A model generated the notes under the pieces. That model searched no databases. It was not told the origin of the DNA and was given only the letters and a program-made list of their open reading frames with translations. A DNA stretch of 64,000 bases from Sandaracinaceae bacterium. GTDB lineage: Bacteria; Myxococcota_A; Polyangia; Polyangiales; Houyiibacteriaceae. Numbering within the stretch: the first letter of the stretch is position 1; the number at the start of each line of letters is the position of its first letter. Below, piece after piece: positions 9,501 through 17,328 of this stretch. Position numbers and translations under genes: made by a program. The stretch is from contig JADJJE010000012.1 of assembly GCA_016706685.1 (NCBI GenBank), forward strand, positions 62,001 through 126,000, written 5' to 3'.

Positions 9501-10581
9501 CGCACCCGCCGCAGGTGCGGTCGGTGGTGTCGCTGCCGTCGCCCGTCACGTACTGCCCGGCGGTGCAGGTGCGCCAGGTGCTGCAGCTCGCCGCGTCGGT
9601 GGTGTCGCTGTAGGCGCCGTCGTCGCAGGCGGTGCAGACCTGGTCGCTCATCCCCGTCCCCACCGTGCTCACGTACTCGCCAGCCACGCACGCGGTGTAG
9701 GCCGTGCAGCTGGTCGCGTTCGTGGTGGTGCTGTCGCTCCCGCTCGCGCAGGCCGTGCAGCTGCGGTCGGTCGTCGCGCCGCCTTCAGCCGAGACATAGG
9801 TCCCCGCAGCGCACGAGGTGCGGGCCACGCACGCGGTGGCTGGGCTTCCGTCGTGGTCCCAGGTTCCGTCGCCATCGTTGCACGCCACGGCCGCGAGCTC
9901 GCCGCCCGCGCAGTACTGCCCAGCGCTGCAGGCCGCGCACACGGCTGGCGCTGTCATCGTGGCGGGTGCCGTCTGCACCGTGCCGGGTGCGCAGCCGGTC
10001 AGCGCCACGCACGCAGCCTGGTTGGGGCCCGAGGTGTACGTCCCCGTGGGGCATGTCGCGCACGCTTGGTCCGTGCTCACGCTGCCCGCCGTGCTCACGT
10101 ACTCGCCGGCCACGCACGCGGTCCACGGGCTACAGCTCGAGGCGTCACCGCTCGCGCTGAACGTCCCGCTGGTGCACCCCGTGCACGTCCGGTCGCTGGC
10201 CGCCGTGCCCGCCGCGCTCACGTACTCGCCGGCCACGCACGCGGTCCACGGGCTGCAGCTCGCGGCGTTGGGGCTCGTCGAGTACTCGCCTCCGGCACAC
10301 GCCGCGCACTCGCGGTCCGTCTCCGCCGTGCCCGCTGTGCTCACGTACTCGCCCGCACGGCAGAGCCTCCACGCCACGCAGGTCGTCTCCGCGTCCCCGT
10401 CGTCGTCATACGTGCCCGCGGCGCACTCCTCGAGGGGTATCCCGCCACCACAGCCCACGCTCGAGAGCGCCGCGAGCAGGCCCAGGAACACAGGCACCCG
10501 TCCGGCAAGCGACGGAATGGCGATGGGCAAGAACAAGGCGCGACCGCGCACCCGGCGGGCTGTCAAACGTGGGTCGGTCAT
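6553..10581 (-). CDS. Giant lipoprotein: Cys-rich repeats plus seven-bladed SBBP beta-propeller
   Basis: The 1342-residue protein starts at an ATG preceded by a strong purine-rich ribosome site (GGGAGAGG). Its lipoprotein-type signal ends around SSVGCGG. Residues ~50-940 are repeats of about 40 residues of the form C-x-x-G-x-Y-S-x-N-x-x-C with DRxCxxC motifs, resembling TNFR/ephrin-receptor-like Cys-rich modules. A longer unit containing APGTVQTAP...YCAGG...GTWDxD recurs four times. The last ~400 residues hold seven 57-residue repeats (WTRQFGTAS...VSVGSDGSVLVAG...DAFVRKYDAAGT), which is the SBBP beta-propeller type; seven copies would close one propeller. Such proteins are surface-exposed and probably adhesive or binding. 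The gene lies alone on its strand between 39-bp direct repeats. Confidence 0.88.
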   Translation of the reverse strand: MTDPRLTARRVRGRALFLPIAIPSLAGRVPVFLGLLAALSSVGCGGGIPLEECAAGTYDDDGDAETTCVAWRLCRAGEYVSTAGTAETDRECAACAGGEYSTSPNAASCSPWTACVAGEYVSAAGTAASDRTCTGCTSGTFSASGDASSCSPWTACVAGEYVSTAGSVSTDQACATCPTGTYTSGPNQAACVALTGCAPGTVQTAPATMTAPAVCAACSAGQYCAGGELAAVACNDGDGTWDHDGSPATACVARTSCAAGTYVSAEGGATTDRSCTACASGSDSTTTNATSCTAYTACVAGEYVSTVGTGMSDQVCTACDDGAYSDTTDAASCSTWRTCTAGQYVTGDGSDTTDRTCGGCASGTYSDTLNATACTAYSTCVAGEYVTVPGSTVNDRACGTCANGTYTSGPNQTTCVPVGSCAPGTVQTAPATMMAPPVCADCDPGEYCAGGTAAAVACDDGDGTWDDDSDPATDCAARTTCATGSYVATEGDATTDRTCTACALGLYSSTENAPSCNAWTTCVAGQSIGMVGSATADRVCSACADGSFSTMDNAPNCTAWQTCVPGQYEATEGSPSANRVCTGCSTGSFSITNNAPSCTPWQTCAAGRYVSNTPSDTVDQVCMDCATGTYTAMPNLSMCLAHGMCPAGTVQTTAGTSIAPPVCDACSPGEYCAGHTTAAVACGGNTWDHDASPATACATRTDCGAGQSVLSDGNATTDRTCAACTGETYSTATNAPSCTPWTVCAAGTYVSTVGSASVNRACTPCAMGEYSADPNQTMCLPHGMCAAGTEQSAAGTSMAAPVCDACSPGEYCAGGTTAAVTCGGTTWDDDGSPATACGARTNCVAGQSVVSDGNATTNRTCTACTEETYSTAMNAPSCTPWTVCAAGTYVSTVGSAAVNRACTMCPAGEYSTDPNQTACTPWQVCGTGYVEGDAGSSMMDRTCVPEEWTRQFGTASSEEARSVSVGSDGSVLVAGSTFGTFSGQSSAGGGDAFVRKYDAAGTQLWTRQFGTASTDYAYSVSVGSDGSVLVAGSTGGTFSGQASAGNYDAFVRKYDAAGTQLWTRQFGTASNDEARSVSVGSDGSVLVAGYTPGTFSGQSSAGNLDAFVRKYDAAGTELWTRQFGTASTDYGYSVSVGSDGSVLVAGHTFGTFSGQSNAGSYDAFVRKYDAAGTELWTRQFGSASTDDARSVSVASDGSVLVVGRTDGTFPGQSSAGSSDAFVRKYDAAGDELWTRQFGTASNDYPQSVSVGSDGSVLVAGYTGGTLPGQSSAGGIDAFVRTYDAAGTELWTRQFGSASTDIAYSVSVGSDGSVLVAGHTGGTLPGQSSAGGGDAFVMNLAEP
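6560..7740 (-). repeat. Tandem 171-bp coding repeat, seven copies
   Basis: A 171-bp unit encoding one 57-residue SBBP blade is repeated seven times head to tail at the 3' end of the giant lipoprotein gene. For example, the same GTCGGTGAGC-type core recurs at exact 171-base spacing between 6641 and 6812 when read on the plus strand. The copies differ by scattered substitutions, concentrated in the loop codons. Confidence 0.85.
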
Positions 10582-10660
10582 GGCCCCTCTCCCTTGATGA
10601 ACGAACGCGCCAGCGACGGCGCAGCTCGAATGCTACCGCTAGGATGCCCGCCTTGGGAAT

Positions 10661-10672
10661 CCCCAGTTGGGG
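10661..10672. promoter_or_regulatory. Short perfect inverted repeat in divergent promoter gap
   Basis: CCCCA-GT-TGGGG lies in the 158-bp gap between the giant lipoprotein gene (leftward) and the hydrolase gene (rightward). It could be an operator or a small hairpin. It is short and could be chance in GC-rich DNA. Confidence 0.25.
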
Positions 10673-10739
10673 GAACTGTCCCAGCGTCGTGCGGGGCCAT
10701 TCCCTATGACGCCCGCAGTCGATCCGCTAGCTTGGTCCC

Positions 10740-11540
10740 ATGAACAGCCTCCGTGACGTCGGTGTGCGCCTCCACTCGCGCTACATCTTCAACTGCTACG
10801 TCATCGAGGACGGTGGCGCGGGGGCGCCCTGCGTGGTGGACGCCGGCATTCCCATGAACGCCGTGTCGGCGCTGGCCACGCTGCAACAGCTTGGTGCAGG
10901 GTCGAACGTGATCCTGACGGCCACCCACGGGCACAGCGACCACGTGGCCGGCATCCCGCAGCTCCACACCGCCACCGGGGGGCGCATCCTGCTGCCCGCG
11001 AAGGTGGAAGACTACGTGCGCGGTGAGCGGCCACGCAGCTTCGGGCTGCGCGCCATGCTCACCATCGTGCCTGTGCTGCGTGACACGCCCATGGACTGGC
11101 CGGCGGTGCGCGAGGCGCTCAGCACGGCGAAGGACGCGGGCTTCGGGCTGGCGGGCTTTCGCTTCGACCCGCCCATCCACGGCTACCTGCGCGACCGGGA
11201 GCGGCTGGCGGGAGCGCCCGACTGGGAGGTGCTGGCCACGCCGGGCCACACGGACTGCTCCACGTGCTTGTGGAACGCCAAGACGCGGACGCTGCTCACG
11301 GGGGACACGGTGCTGTCCATCCACGGGCGCGCGTGGTTCAACCCCGAGTACGTGGACGCCGAGGCGTCTGCGCGCACCGAGGCCATGCTGCGGCGCCTGC
11401 CCGTGGAGCACCTGCTGCCGGGCCACGGGCACCCGGTGTCGGGGCCGCGCATCATGGCGGAGGCGTTGTCGCACCGCGAGCGTCCGCGGGGCTGGTCGCC
11501 GCTCACGTGCCGAGCGCGGCCGCCCAAGCCGGCTCGCTGA
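10740..11540 (+). CDS. Metallo-beta-lactamase-fold hydrolase
   Basis: The 266-residue protein carries the MBL zinc signature THGHSDH at residues 62-68, then TPGHTDCST, LLTGDTVL and a late LPGHGHPV. These supply the usual His and Asp ligands of glyoxalase II-like hydrolases. The substrate is not evident, but thioesters or small esters are typical. Codons 4-16 are duplicated at 6484-6522. If the segment between the repeats was inserted, the ancestral start might have been the in-frame GTG at codon 9 (MRLHSRYIF). The 3' end overlaps the convergent ArsC-like gene by 38 bp. Confidence 0.88.
   Translation: MNSLRDVGVRLHSRYIFNCYVIEDGGAGAPCVVDAGIPMNAVSALATLQQLGAGSNVILTATHGHSDHVAGIPQLHTATGGRILLPAKVEDYVRGERPRSFGLRAMLTIVPVLRDTPMDWPAVREALSTAKDAGFGLAGFRFDPPIHGYLRDRERLAGAPDWEVLATPGHTDCSTCLWNAKTRTLLTGDTVLSIHGRAWFNPEYVDAEASARTEAMLRRLPVEHLLPGHGHPVSGPRIMAEALSHRERPRGWSPLTCRARPPKPAR
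10749..10787 (+). repeat. 39-bp direct repeat, right copy (inside hydrolase gene)
   Basis: This copy is identical to 6484-6522. It lies within the hydrolase coding sequence, so it is the copy with an intact function; the left copy looks like the by-product of a rearrangement. Confidence 0.9.
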
Positions 11541-11880
11541 AGCCCACCAGCACCACGTCGCCACGCAGCAGCAGCGGGCGCTTGATGAGCATGCCGTCCG
11601 CCGCCAGCGCCTCGGCCGCCTCGCGCAGCGAGAGCTGGTCCACCTTCGCGGACCAACCACCGCCGCGGTACGACTGGCCGCTGGTGTTGAAGAAGCGCTT
11701 CGCGGGCAGCCCCGAGCGCGTGATGGCGGCCTCGAGCTGGTCGGCGGTGGGCGGCGCCTCGGCGATGGGCACCGGCGTGACCGCCACCCGCTGCTGCTGA
11801 AGCCACGCGAGCGCCCTCTTGCAGGTGGAGCAGGTGGGGTGGTGGTAGACGGTGGCAGCCGCCGGCGTTGCGCGCGTCAT
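11503..11880 (-). CDS. ArsC/Spx/MgsR-family thioredoxin-fold protein
   Basis: The 125-residue protein has an N-terminal CSTC motif (Cys17-Cys20) in the HHPTCSTCKRAL context. Its length and pattern fit the ArsC-like Spx/MgsR/YffB group rather than classical arsenate reductase, which has a single Cys in this place. Members act as redox-sensitive transcription factors or reductases; which applies here is unclear. Its ATG lies only two bases after the gspN stop, so it is probably the last gene of the T2SS operon transcript. Confidence 0.8.
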   Translation of the reverse strand: MTRATPAAATVYHHPTCSTCKRALAWLQQQRVAVTPVPIAEAPPTADQLEAAITRSGLPAKRFFNTSGQSYRGGGWSAKVDQLSLREAAEALAADGMLIKRPLLLRGDVVLVGFSEPAWAAALGT

Positions 11881-11882
11881 GC

Positions 11883-12944
11883 TCAGTTGGCCGGGGCAGG
11901 GGTGGCGGTCGGCGCGCCGCCGGCGGGCCGCGTGGGGGTGGCCGACGCGGCGCCGTCCTCGTCGTCGTCCGTGATGTTCATGCGCGTGCTGCCCGCGGCG
12001 CTGCTGCGGATGCCGCCGCCCATCGAGCCGCCCAGCCGGTACTGCAGGGCACCGTCCGACGTGCGCGCGCGGGCCAGCGTGGGGATGGAGTCCATCAGCG
12101 CCAACATGGAGCGGGCGCGGTCCGACTGCTGCCGATAGGCATCGAGGATCTTCAGCCGCACCAACAGGTCGAGGCGCGACTGCCGCAGCGGCTGCATCAG
12201 GTTGATGGTGCCTTCGCCGTCGAGCTCGGCGTCGTCACCACGCGAGCGCAGGCGGCGCACCGTGGCCACGCCGGCCGCGATGTCCAGCTGGATGGTCATG
12301 CGCCCGGCGTTGATGCGCTCGAGTGTGATGCCGTTCGGCATGCCCGGGAGGCGCAGCTTGGCCTGCCCGTCGCCGATGCGGAGCCCCTCGGCCACCAGGT
12401 TCACGTGCCCCGCGGCCTCACGGATCTCGGCCGGCAACGACACGTCGATGTCGCCCGACAGGCGCCCGGCCAGCGGCAGCCCGAGGAACGTCCGGATGAT
12501 GGACACGCGCTGGAGCATGATGGGCTCCACGATGTTCAGCCGCAGCGAGCTGGCGTCGCCATACTCGAATTCGCCCTCCATGGACCCACCGGCCAGGCGT
12601 GCGTCGAACGTCACGGCCACGGTGCCCGTCAGCAGCGACAGCAGGGACACGCGCGCGTTGACCTCCTCGAGCAGCACGTCGACCGTGGGCTCCTCACCCT
12701 CGGCGGGCTTGATGATGCGCACGCCGCGGGCCTCGATGCCCGTGAACCACGAGGGCTGGAGGTCCACGATCTCGAGCTGATAGCCGCTCGGACGGCGGTT
12801 GCCGCGCGCGTCCTTCGGGAACTCCACCTCTTGCACGATGCGGTCACGCACGCGTTCATAGGGGAAGGTCAGGTAGGCGAAGAGCCAGAAGAACGTCCAG
12901 AAGAACGTCGAGTAGCCCATGAAGCGAAGGACCTTGCGTCCCAT
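11883..12944 (-). CDS. gspN: Type II secretion system protein GspN
   Basis: The 353-residue protein begins with a single N-terminal membrane anchor (FMGYSTFFWTFFWLFAYLTF). A long periplasmic beta-rich region follows, typical of the large GspN found in delta-proteobacterial-type T2SS clusters. The ATG at 12944 overlaps the gspM stop by one base (TGATG); a GTG one codon upstream is possible. The C-terminal ~60 residues are Thr/Pro/Ala-rich. It probably acts at the inner membrane with GspC/L/M, but the exact role of GspN is not well established. Confidence 0.85.
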   Translation of the reverse strand: MGRKVLRFMGYSTFFWTFFWLFAYLTFPYERVRDRIVQEVEFPKDARGNRRPSGYQLEIVDLQPSWFTGIEARGVRIIKPAEGEEPTVDVLLEEVNARVSLLSLLTGTVAVTFDARLAGGSMEGEFEYGDASSLRLNIVEPIMLQRVSIIRTFLGLPLAGRLSGDIDVSLPAEIREAAGHVNLVAEGLRIGDGQAKLRLPGMPNGITLERINAGRMTIQLDIAAGVATVRRLRSRGDDAELDGEGTINLMQPLRQSRLDLLVRLKILDAYRQQSDRARSMLALMDSIPTLARARTSDGALQYRLGGSMGGGIRSSAAGSTRMNITDDDEDGAASATPTRPAGGAPTATPAPAN

Positions 12945-13537
12945 CACGGCGCCCCTGCAGCGGGCGCGTCGTTGCCGCCCTGCGCGCTCGGCGCCTGCCG
13001 GTCGTAGGCGCTCACGCCGACCTCCACGTTGAAGTTCCCCGCGTCGCGGTAGCGGTCGATTTGCAGGCGCGACACCGCCACGGGGTGCTCGCTGCGGTCG
13101 ATCTCCTCGAGCATCTCCAGCACCGGGTCGATGGCCACGTCGGGCATGCGCACCCGCACGCCACGCCGCATGTAGTTGCCGAGCGCCAGCTCGGGCTGGT
13201 CGTTGATCTCGCGCAGGCTGAGGCCGTGCGCGGCGGCGCGCTGCTCCACGTAGCCACCGAGCGCAGGGGCGCGGTTGGCGTAGCGCTCACGCGTGGCTTC
13301 GTTCTCGGCGGCGATGCGCGTGAGCCGCGGGCGAGCTTGCTCGATCTCCCGCATCACGGCGCGCAGCTCCTCGTTCTCGGTCTCCATGTCCGACACCTCG
13401 GCCGACATGAACAGGATGGGCAGCAGCACCACGATCATGACGAACACCACGCCGAGGAGCGCCACCAGACGGCGCTCGCGCTCGGTGAGGTTGTCGTACG
13501 CGTCGCGCGCGGGCTTCAGTGCATCACGGAGTGCCAC
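12944..13537 (-). CDS. gspM: Type II secretion system protein GspM
   Basis: The 197-residue bitopic protein has a short cytoplasmic N-terminus (LTERERRLVALLG) and one membrane span (VVFVMIVVLLPILF). A coiled-coil segment rich in Glu/Arg comes next, then a ferredoxin-like periplasmic domain. GspM partners GspL in the inner-membrane platform. The GTG at 13537 is preferred because GGGAGG sits seven bases before it. A GTG at 13561 would add eight residues. It overlaps the end of gspL by 14 bp. Confidence 0.83.
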   Translation of the reverse strand: MALRDALKPARDAYDNLTERERRLVALLGVVFVMIVVLLPILFMSAEVSDMETENEELRAVMREIEQARPRLTRIAAENEATRERYANRAPALGGYVEQRAAAHGLSLREINDQPELALGNYMRRGVRVRMPDVAIDPVLEMLEEIDRSEHPVAVSRLQIDRYRDAGNFNVEVGVSAYDRQAPSAQGGNDAPAAGAP

Positions 13538-15164
13538 TGTTGCGCCTCCCGGCAGCGCCACTGGCTGCCTCGGGTTCGGGTTGGTCGCCGGGGCAGCGGA
13601 TCTCCGCCTCGATGCGGTAGGACAGGATCTCGTTGCGCGAGCTGGTCGCGCCCGGCGTGACTTCAGAGAAGCACTCGTGCGCCTCGAGCGCGGCCGCGAT
13701 GGCGTCGCGCTGGGTGACGCTGCTGACGGTGCCCTGGATCTCGAGCTCGCCGTTGCGCGCCTCGTCGTCGAACTCGATGGTCAGGCGACGTGTGGTGTGC
13801 TCGGCGTCTTCGGGGATGAGCTCGGCGATGGCGCCCATCACGTGGTAGGCGCCCATGCGCGGCATCGGGTCGCGCTCCCCCGCGCCACCGACCACCAGGC
13901 GCCGGGCCTGGGCGGGGTCCTCGGTGCGCTGGCGGAACATGCTGTGCGTCATCGCGCTGAGCTCGGCCCGCAGCTCGGCGCGCTCGGTGTCCAGCACCGT
14001 GTAGCGGGTGTAGAGGGAGATGGCGAAGCTGGCCAGGATGGCGGCCGCCGCGATGGACAGCAGCCGTGCGTAATGCCGGATCTCGCCCGCTGCGTGGCGC
14101 GAGACGAACTCGCCCTGCCGAAGGTTGATGCGCTGCCCCTTGGCCGCGGCACGTCCGGCGAGCGCGGCCACGCGCATGAAGCGCGGCAGCTCGTGCTCGA
14201 GGATCATTCCGTCGCCGGCCGGGAGCGCCACGGTCTCGGCGGAGCAGCCCAGCACTCCGCTCAGCCAGTCGCGTGTCGCGGGCTCGCTCGAGCCCTCACC
14301 ACCCACCACCACCCGGTCGAGCGCGGTGCCACCCTTCATGCGGTAGCTCGCCACGGTTCGGCGCAGCGAGCCCGCCAGCTCGTCGGCAGCGCCTGGCTCA
14401 CCCCCGCGGATGGAGCCCATGCCCACCGAGATGGTGCGCGCCAGCGCGGTGCGTCCGTCCTTGATGATGCACACGTCGGTGGTCTCGTCACCGAGATCCA
14501 CCAGCATGACGGAGGCGCTCGTCTGCAGCACCGCGAGCAAGGGCACCAGGCCGTCCAGGCTGGCCGCGCCGGCCGCCAGCTGACGGGGCTCGATGCCGGC
14601 CACGGCGAAGCTGGCCAGGGCTGCCGCCACGTGCTCGCGCCGCACGGCGGCGGTCATGACCGTGAGCGACAGCTCCTCGGTGGAGACGGGCTGGTGGTGG
14701 ATGATGGCCTCGCTCACCGGGAAGGGCAGCAGGTTCTCCAGCTCGCCCGGGAGGATGTCGTTCAGGCGCTTCGCGGCGCCCGCCGGGAGCGTGAGCGGGC
14801 GCAGGCTCACACGCCGCCCGTCCAAGTGAACGTGGATGCCATCGGGGGGCCGCCCACACTGCGCGATGACGTTGCGCACCGCGATGGCCAACGGCGACAG
14901 CGGGGCCACCGGTTCCAGCACCTCGGCCAGCGGCTCACCGTCGGCATCGGTGGGGGGCTCGGGCGCCATGCCGGGCAGCAGGTTGGGCTGCAGCGCAGCC
15001 GGCACCGTGGCCAGTGGCCCATGCCCATTCGCAAACGGCACGGCGTCCGCCGGGAGCACGCGCGCCTCGACGTAGCGCTCGAGCACCGTGCTGCGCAGCG
15101 CCACGTTGATCAGCGCGCCGCGCACCATGTCACCGTCGATCTCGAGTCCGAGGATGCGTGCCAT
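13524..15164 (-). CDS. gspL: Type II secretion system protein GspL
   Basis: The 546-residue protein has an N-terminal actin/PilM-like cytoplasmic domain (MARILGLEIDGDMVRGALIN; VMLVDLGDETTDVCIIKDGR near 210-230). A single membrane span follows at about residues 370-390 (LLSIAAAAILASFAISLYTR), then a periplasmic ferredoxin-like domain. GspL links the GspE ATPase to the inner-membrane platform. It is longer than the roughly 400-residue enterobacterial GspL. The ATG overlaps the gspK stop by one base. Confidence 0.87.
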   Translation of the reverse strand: MARILGLEIDGDMVRGALINVALRSTVLERYVEARVLPADAVPFANGHGPLATVPAALQPNLLPGMAPEPPTDADGEPLAEVLEPVAPLSPLAIAVRNVIAQCGRPPDGIHVHLDGRRVSLRPLTLPAGAAKRLNDILPGELENLLPFPVSEAIIHHQPVSTEELSLTVMTAAVRREHVAAALASFAVAGIEPRQLAAGAASLDGLVPLLAVLQTSASVMLVDLGDETTDVCIIKDGRTALARTISVGMGSIRGGEPGAADELAGSLRRTVASYRMKGGTALDRVVVGGEGSSEPATRDWLSGVLGCSAETVALPAGDGMILEHELPRFMRVAALAGRAAAKGQRINLRQGEFVSRHAAGEIRHYARLLSIAAAAILASFAISLYTRYTVLDTERAELRAELSAMTHSMFRQRTEDPAQARRLVVGGAGERDPMPRMGAYHVMGAIAELIPEDAEHTTRRLTIEFDDEARNGELEIQGTVSSVTQRDAIAAALEAHECFSEVTPGATSSRNEILSYRIEAEIRCPGDQPEPEAASGAAGRRNSGTP

Positions 15165-16615
15165 CAGTCCACCCGATAGTAGTGAAAGATGCCGAGTCCC
15201 GGCATGGCGCCGCCATTGGGCGGGGGAGGGGTCCAGCGGTCGTGGAAGTTCATGACGGTGTTGAGCCTCACGCGCGAGCGGCCCGAGGAGCCAGTCACGC
15301 GGATGGTGAGGATGCGCGCCGCGGTGACGAACGAGCGGTCCAGCTCGGCGCGGGATTCTTGAGGGATGGTCACAGGGAGGAAGAGCAACGGGCTGGTCTC
15401 GCCGAGGAAGCCGCGCAGCATGGGGTAGAGGTCACGCGACCCGCCGCGCCCCTCGAGGAAATTGAGGAAGTCGCCAGAGCGCGTGAAGAACGGGACCTGG
15501 ATGATGCTGCGCGCGGTGTTGACGAGCTGGATGAACTTCGCGGCTTCGGCGGGGTCGGTGCAGAGCGTCTGCGCGGACAGGATGGAGCAGAGCCGCGCCA
15601 GCAGCACCTCGGGGGGCGCCTCGTTGGGGTTCACGGCGCCGCTGCCGTAGATGGTCACGGCGCGCGCCTGCGGGTCGTCCTGTGTGGGCTCGATGAACGT
15701 GGCCCAGAAGTCGTCACCCACGCCACGGATCAGGCGCAGCTCCTCGAGCGAGTCGAAGGGGGCGTTCTTCGGCTCGTATGGGTCGTCCATGCGACGGTAG
15801 GGGTTGTCCTCGCTGCCCTGGTTGGCCACGGTCCCGGCGCCGGGGTCGAACGTGGTCTGGTCCGTGTCCTGATCCCACCAGTCGATCATGCTGGAGACGA
15901 TGTCCTGGCGAGACGAGAACTGCCCATCGGCGTCTTCGCGCCCGAAGAGCGGATCGAACGGGCTCGGCTGCTGGTAGCCACCCACCATGGCGAACACCTG
16001 CATGGCCACGCTGCGGCGCGCGTCGTCGCCCGTCAGGCTCAGCGGCTGGTTGACGTTGATCTTGGAGTTCTCGGCCAGGGCCACGATCTCACAGCGCCCC
16101 GGCGTGTCGTCGAGCCCCTGGGTGCTGCTGAAGTCGAACGGCACCTCGGGTGGCTCGCCATCGTCCTCGGCTTGCTGCCGCGCGGCCCGGCCCTCGCGGT
16201 CGTTGCGGCAGAAGGGCCGCAGCAGCATGTCGGCATAGCTCCAGATGGGCAGCTGCGGCGGCGGGCGTCCCACCATGGCCTGGTAGATGGGCAGCACCAC
16301 CTGGCGGATGGCGGGCTCGTTGGCCACCAGCAAGCGCGTGAGGTTGAGGCCGCTCTTGGCCATGTACTCCGCGCGCAACGAGTCGCGCTGGGATGCCGAC
16401 GTGGCGTACGCGCTGCCGGTCGTCTCGTGCAGGTCGGCCAGCAGCGCGGCCAAGATGGTGATGGCGGTGATGGCGATGATGAGCGCGATGCTCTGTTCGC
16501 GTGCGTCGCGGCCCCGGCGCGCGGCACCCCTGCGCGCGAGCGAGCGCGAGTCGCCGGAGCGGGCGAGGGGGACGAGCGGGACGAACCCGCGAGACGTGCT
16601 GCGGGCGAGGGTCAT
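15164..16615 (-). CDS. gspK: Type II secretion minor pseudopilin GspK
   Basis: The 483-residue protein is the large GspK, with an N-terminal hydrophobic helix (SIALIIAITAITILAALLADL), the alpha-insertion domain and helix-hairpin-helix-like segments (LEELRLIRGVGDDFW; AVNPNEAPPEVL). GspK caps the pseudopilus tip with GspI and GspJ. The residue before the expected prepilin cleavage point appears to be Ser (REQS-IAL) rather than the usual Gly, and there is no Glu at +5, as is normal for GspK. The ATG overlaps the gspJ stop by four bases (ATGA). Confidence 0.88.
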   Translation of the reverse strand: MTLARSTSRGFVPLVPLARSGDSRSLARRGAARRGRDAREQSIALIIAITAITILAALLADLHETTGSAYATSASQRDSLRAEYMAKSGLNLTRLLVANEPAIRQVVLPIYQAMVGRPPPQLPIWSYADMLLRPFCRNDREGRAARQQAEDDGEPPEVPFDFSSTQGLDDTPGRCEIVALAENSKINVNQPLSLTGDDARRSVAMQVFAMVGGYQQPSPFDPLFGREDADGQFSSRQDIVSSMIDWWDQDTDQTTFDPGAGTVANQGSEDNPYRRMDDPYEPKNAPFDSLEELRLIRGVGDDFWATFIEPTQDDPQARAVTIYGSGAVNPNEAPPEVLLARLCSILSAQTLCTDPAEAAKFIQLVNTARSIIQVPFFTRSGDFLNFLEGRGGSRDLYPMLRGFLGETSPLLFLPVTIPQESRAELDRSFVTAARILTIRVTGSSGRSRVRLNTVMNFHDRWTPPPPNGGAMPGLGIFHYYRVD

Positions 16616-17328
16616 GGGTTGTAGATGGCGTGGTTGAGGGCCCAGACCATGTTCACGGACGCGCGTGTGCCATAGGTCAGCGTACGGCTCGGGTCGCGGT
16701 GGTGTGGCACGCGGAGGGTGATGCGCACCTGCGAGGGGAGCCGGTTCACCTGGCCCGTCCCCTGCGTGGTGTCCCAGCTGCGCACCCACTCCTTGGTGGT
16801 GGGGTCCAGGTACTCGAGGTCCAACGACTCCACGTTGTTGACCATCACCTCCACGTGGCCGCCACGCGTGGGGTCGTCGTCGATGCGGTTCTGCTCGCGT
16901 CGGGCCAGCACCTGCTCGCGGCTGTTCTCGGGGTCGCGTGCAATGAAGTAGCTCAGCTCGTTCTGGTCGCTCTCGTGCGCGTCGCGGTACAGGCGCTGGT
17001 GCGAGAACGAGGTGAAGTCCACGCGGTCGCGCCCGCCGTGGTCGTGGCCGATGAACGCCGTGTGCACGGTGAGCAGGGCAGGGCTGGTGGGCCGGTGCGC
17101 GGACACGTAGGCCATGCTCAGCTCACGCGCCATACGCTCGAGGGCCATCTGGATGACGTGCATGCGGTCGAGGTCTTCCTCGACGCGCGCCTTGCTGCGG
17201 GATGTCTGCGAGAAGGCCGACCACACCATGCTGGCCACGATGCCCATGATGGTGAGCGCGATCATCGCCTCGACCAGCGTGATGCCGGCCTCGCGCGTGC
17301 GCGCGGTGCGGTGGCGCAGGCGACTCAT
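16612..17328 (-). CDS. gspJ: Type II secretion minor pseudopilin GspJ
   Basis: The 238-residue protein has a prepilin leader ending AREAG-ITLVEAMIALTIMG, with the type III cleavage Gly and Glu at +5. A roughly 200-residue globular domain follows, as expected for GspJ. It assembles with GspI and GspK in the pseudopilus tip. The ATG overlaps the gspI stop by four bases; the open frame continues upstream only as antisense or shifted sequence within gspI. Confidence 0.9.
   Translation of the reverse strand: MSRLRHRTARTREAGITLVEAMIALTIMGIVASMVWSAFSQTSRSKARVEEDLDRMHVIQMALERMARELSMAYVSAHRPTSPALLTVHTAFIGHDHGGRDRVDFTSFSHQRLYRDAHESDQNELSYFIARDPENSREQVLARREQNRIDDDPTRGGHVEVMVNNVESLDLEYLDPTTKEWVRSWDTTQGTGQVNRLPSQVRITLRVPHHRDPSRTLTYGTRASVNMVWALNHAIYNP

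Noticed and set aside
6499..10743. 1414-codon open frame on the plus strand opposite the giant lipoprotein gene
   Set aside because: The translation is a low-complexity Ala/Arg/His shadow of the Cys-rich repeats and lacks a signal or domain. The minus strand has the ribosome site and signal peptide.
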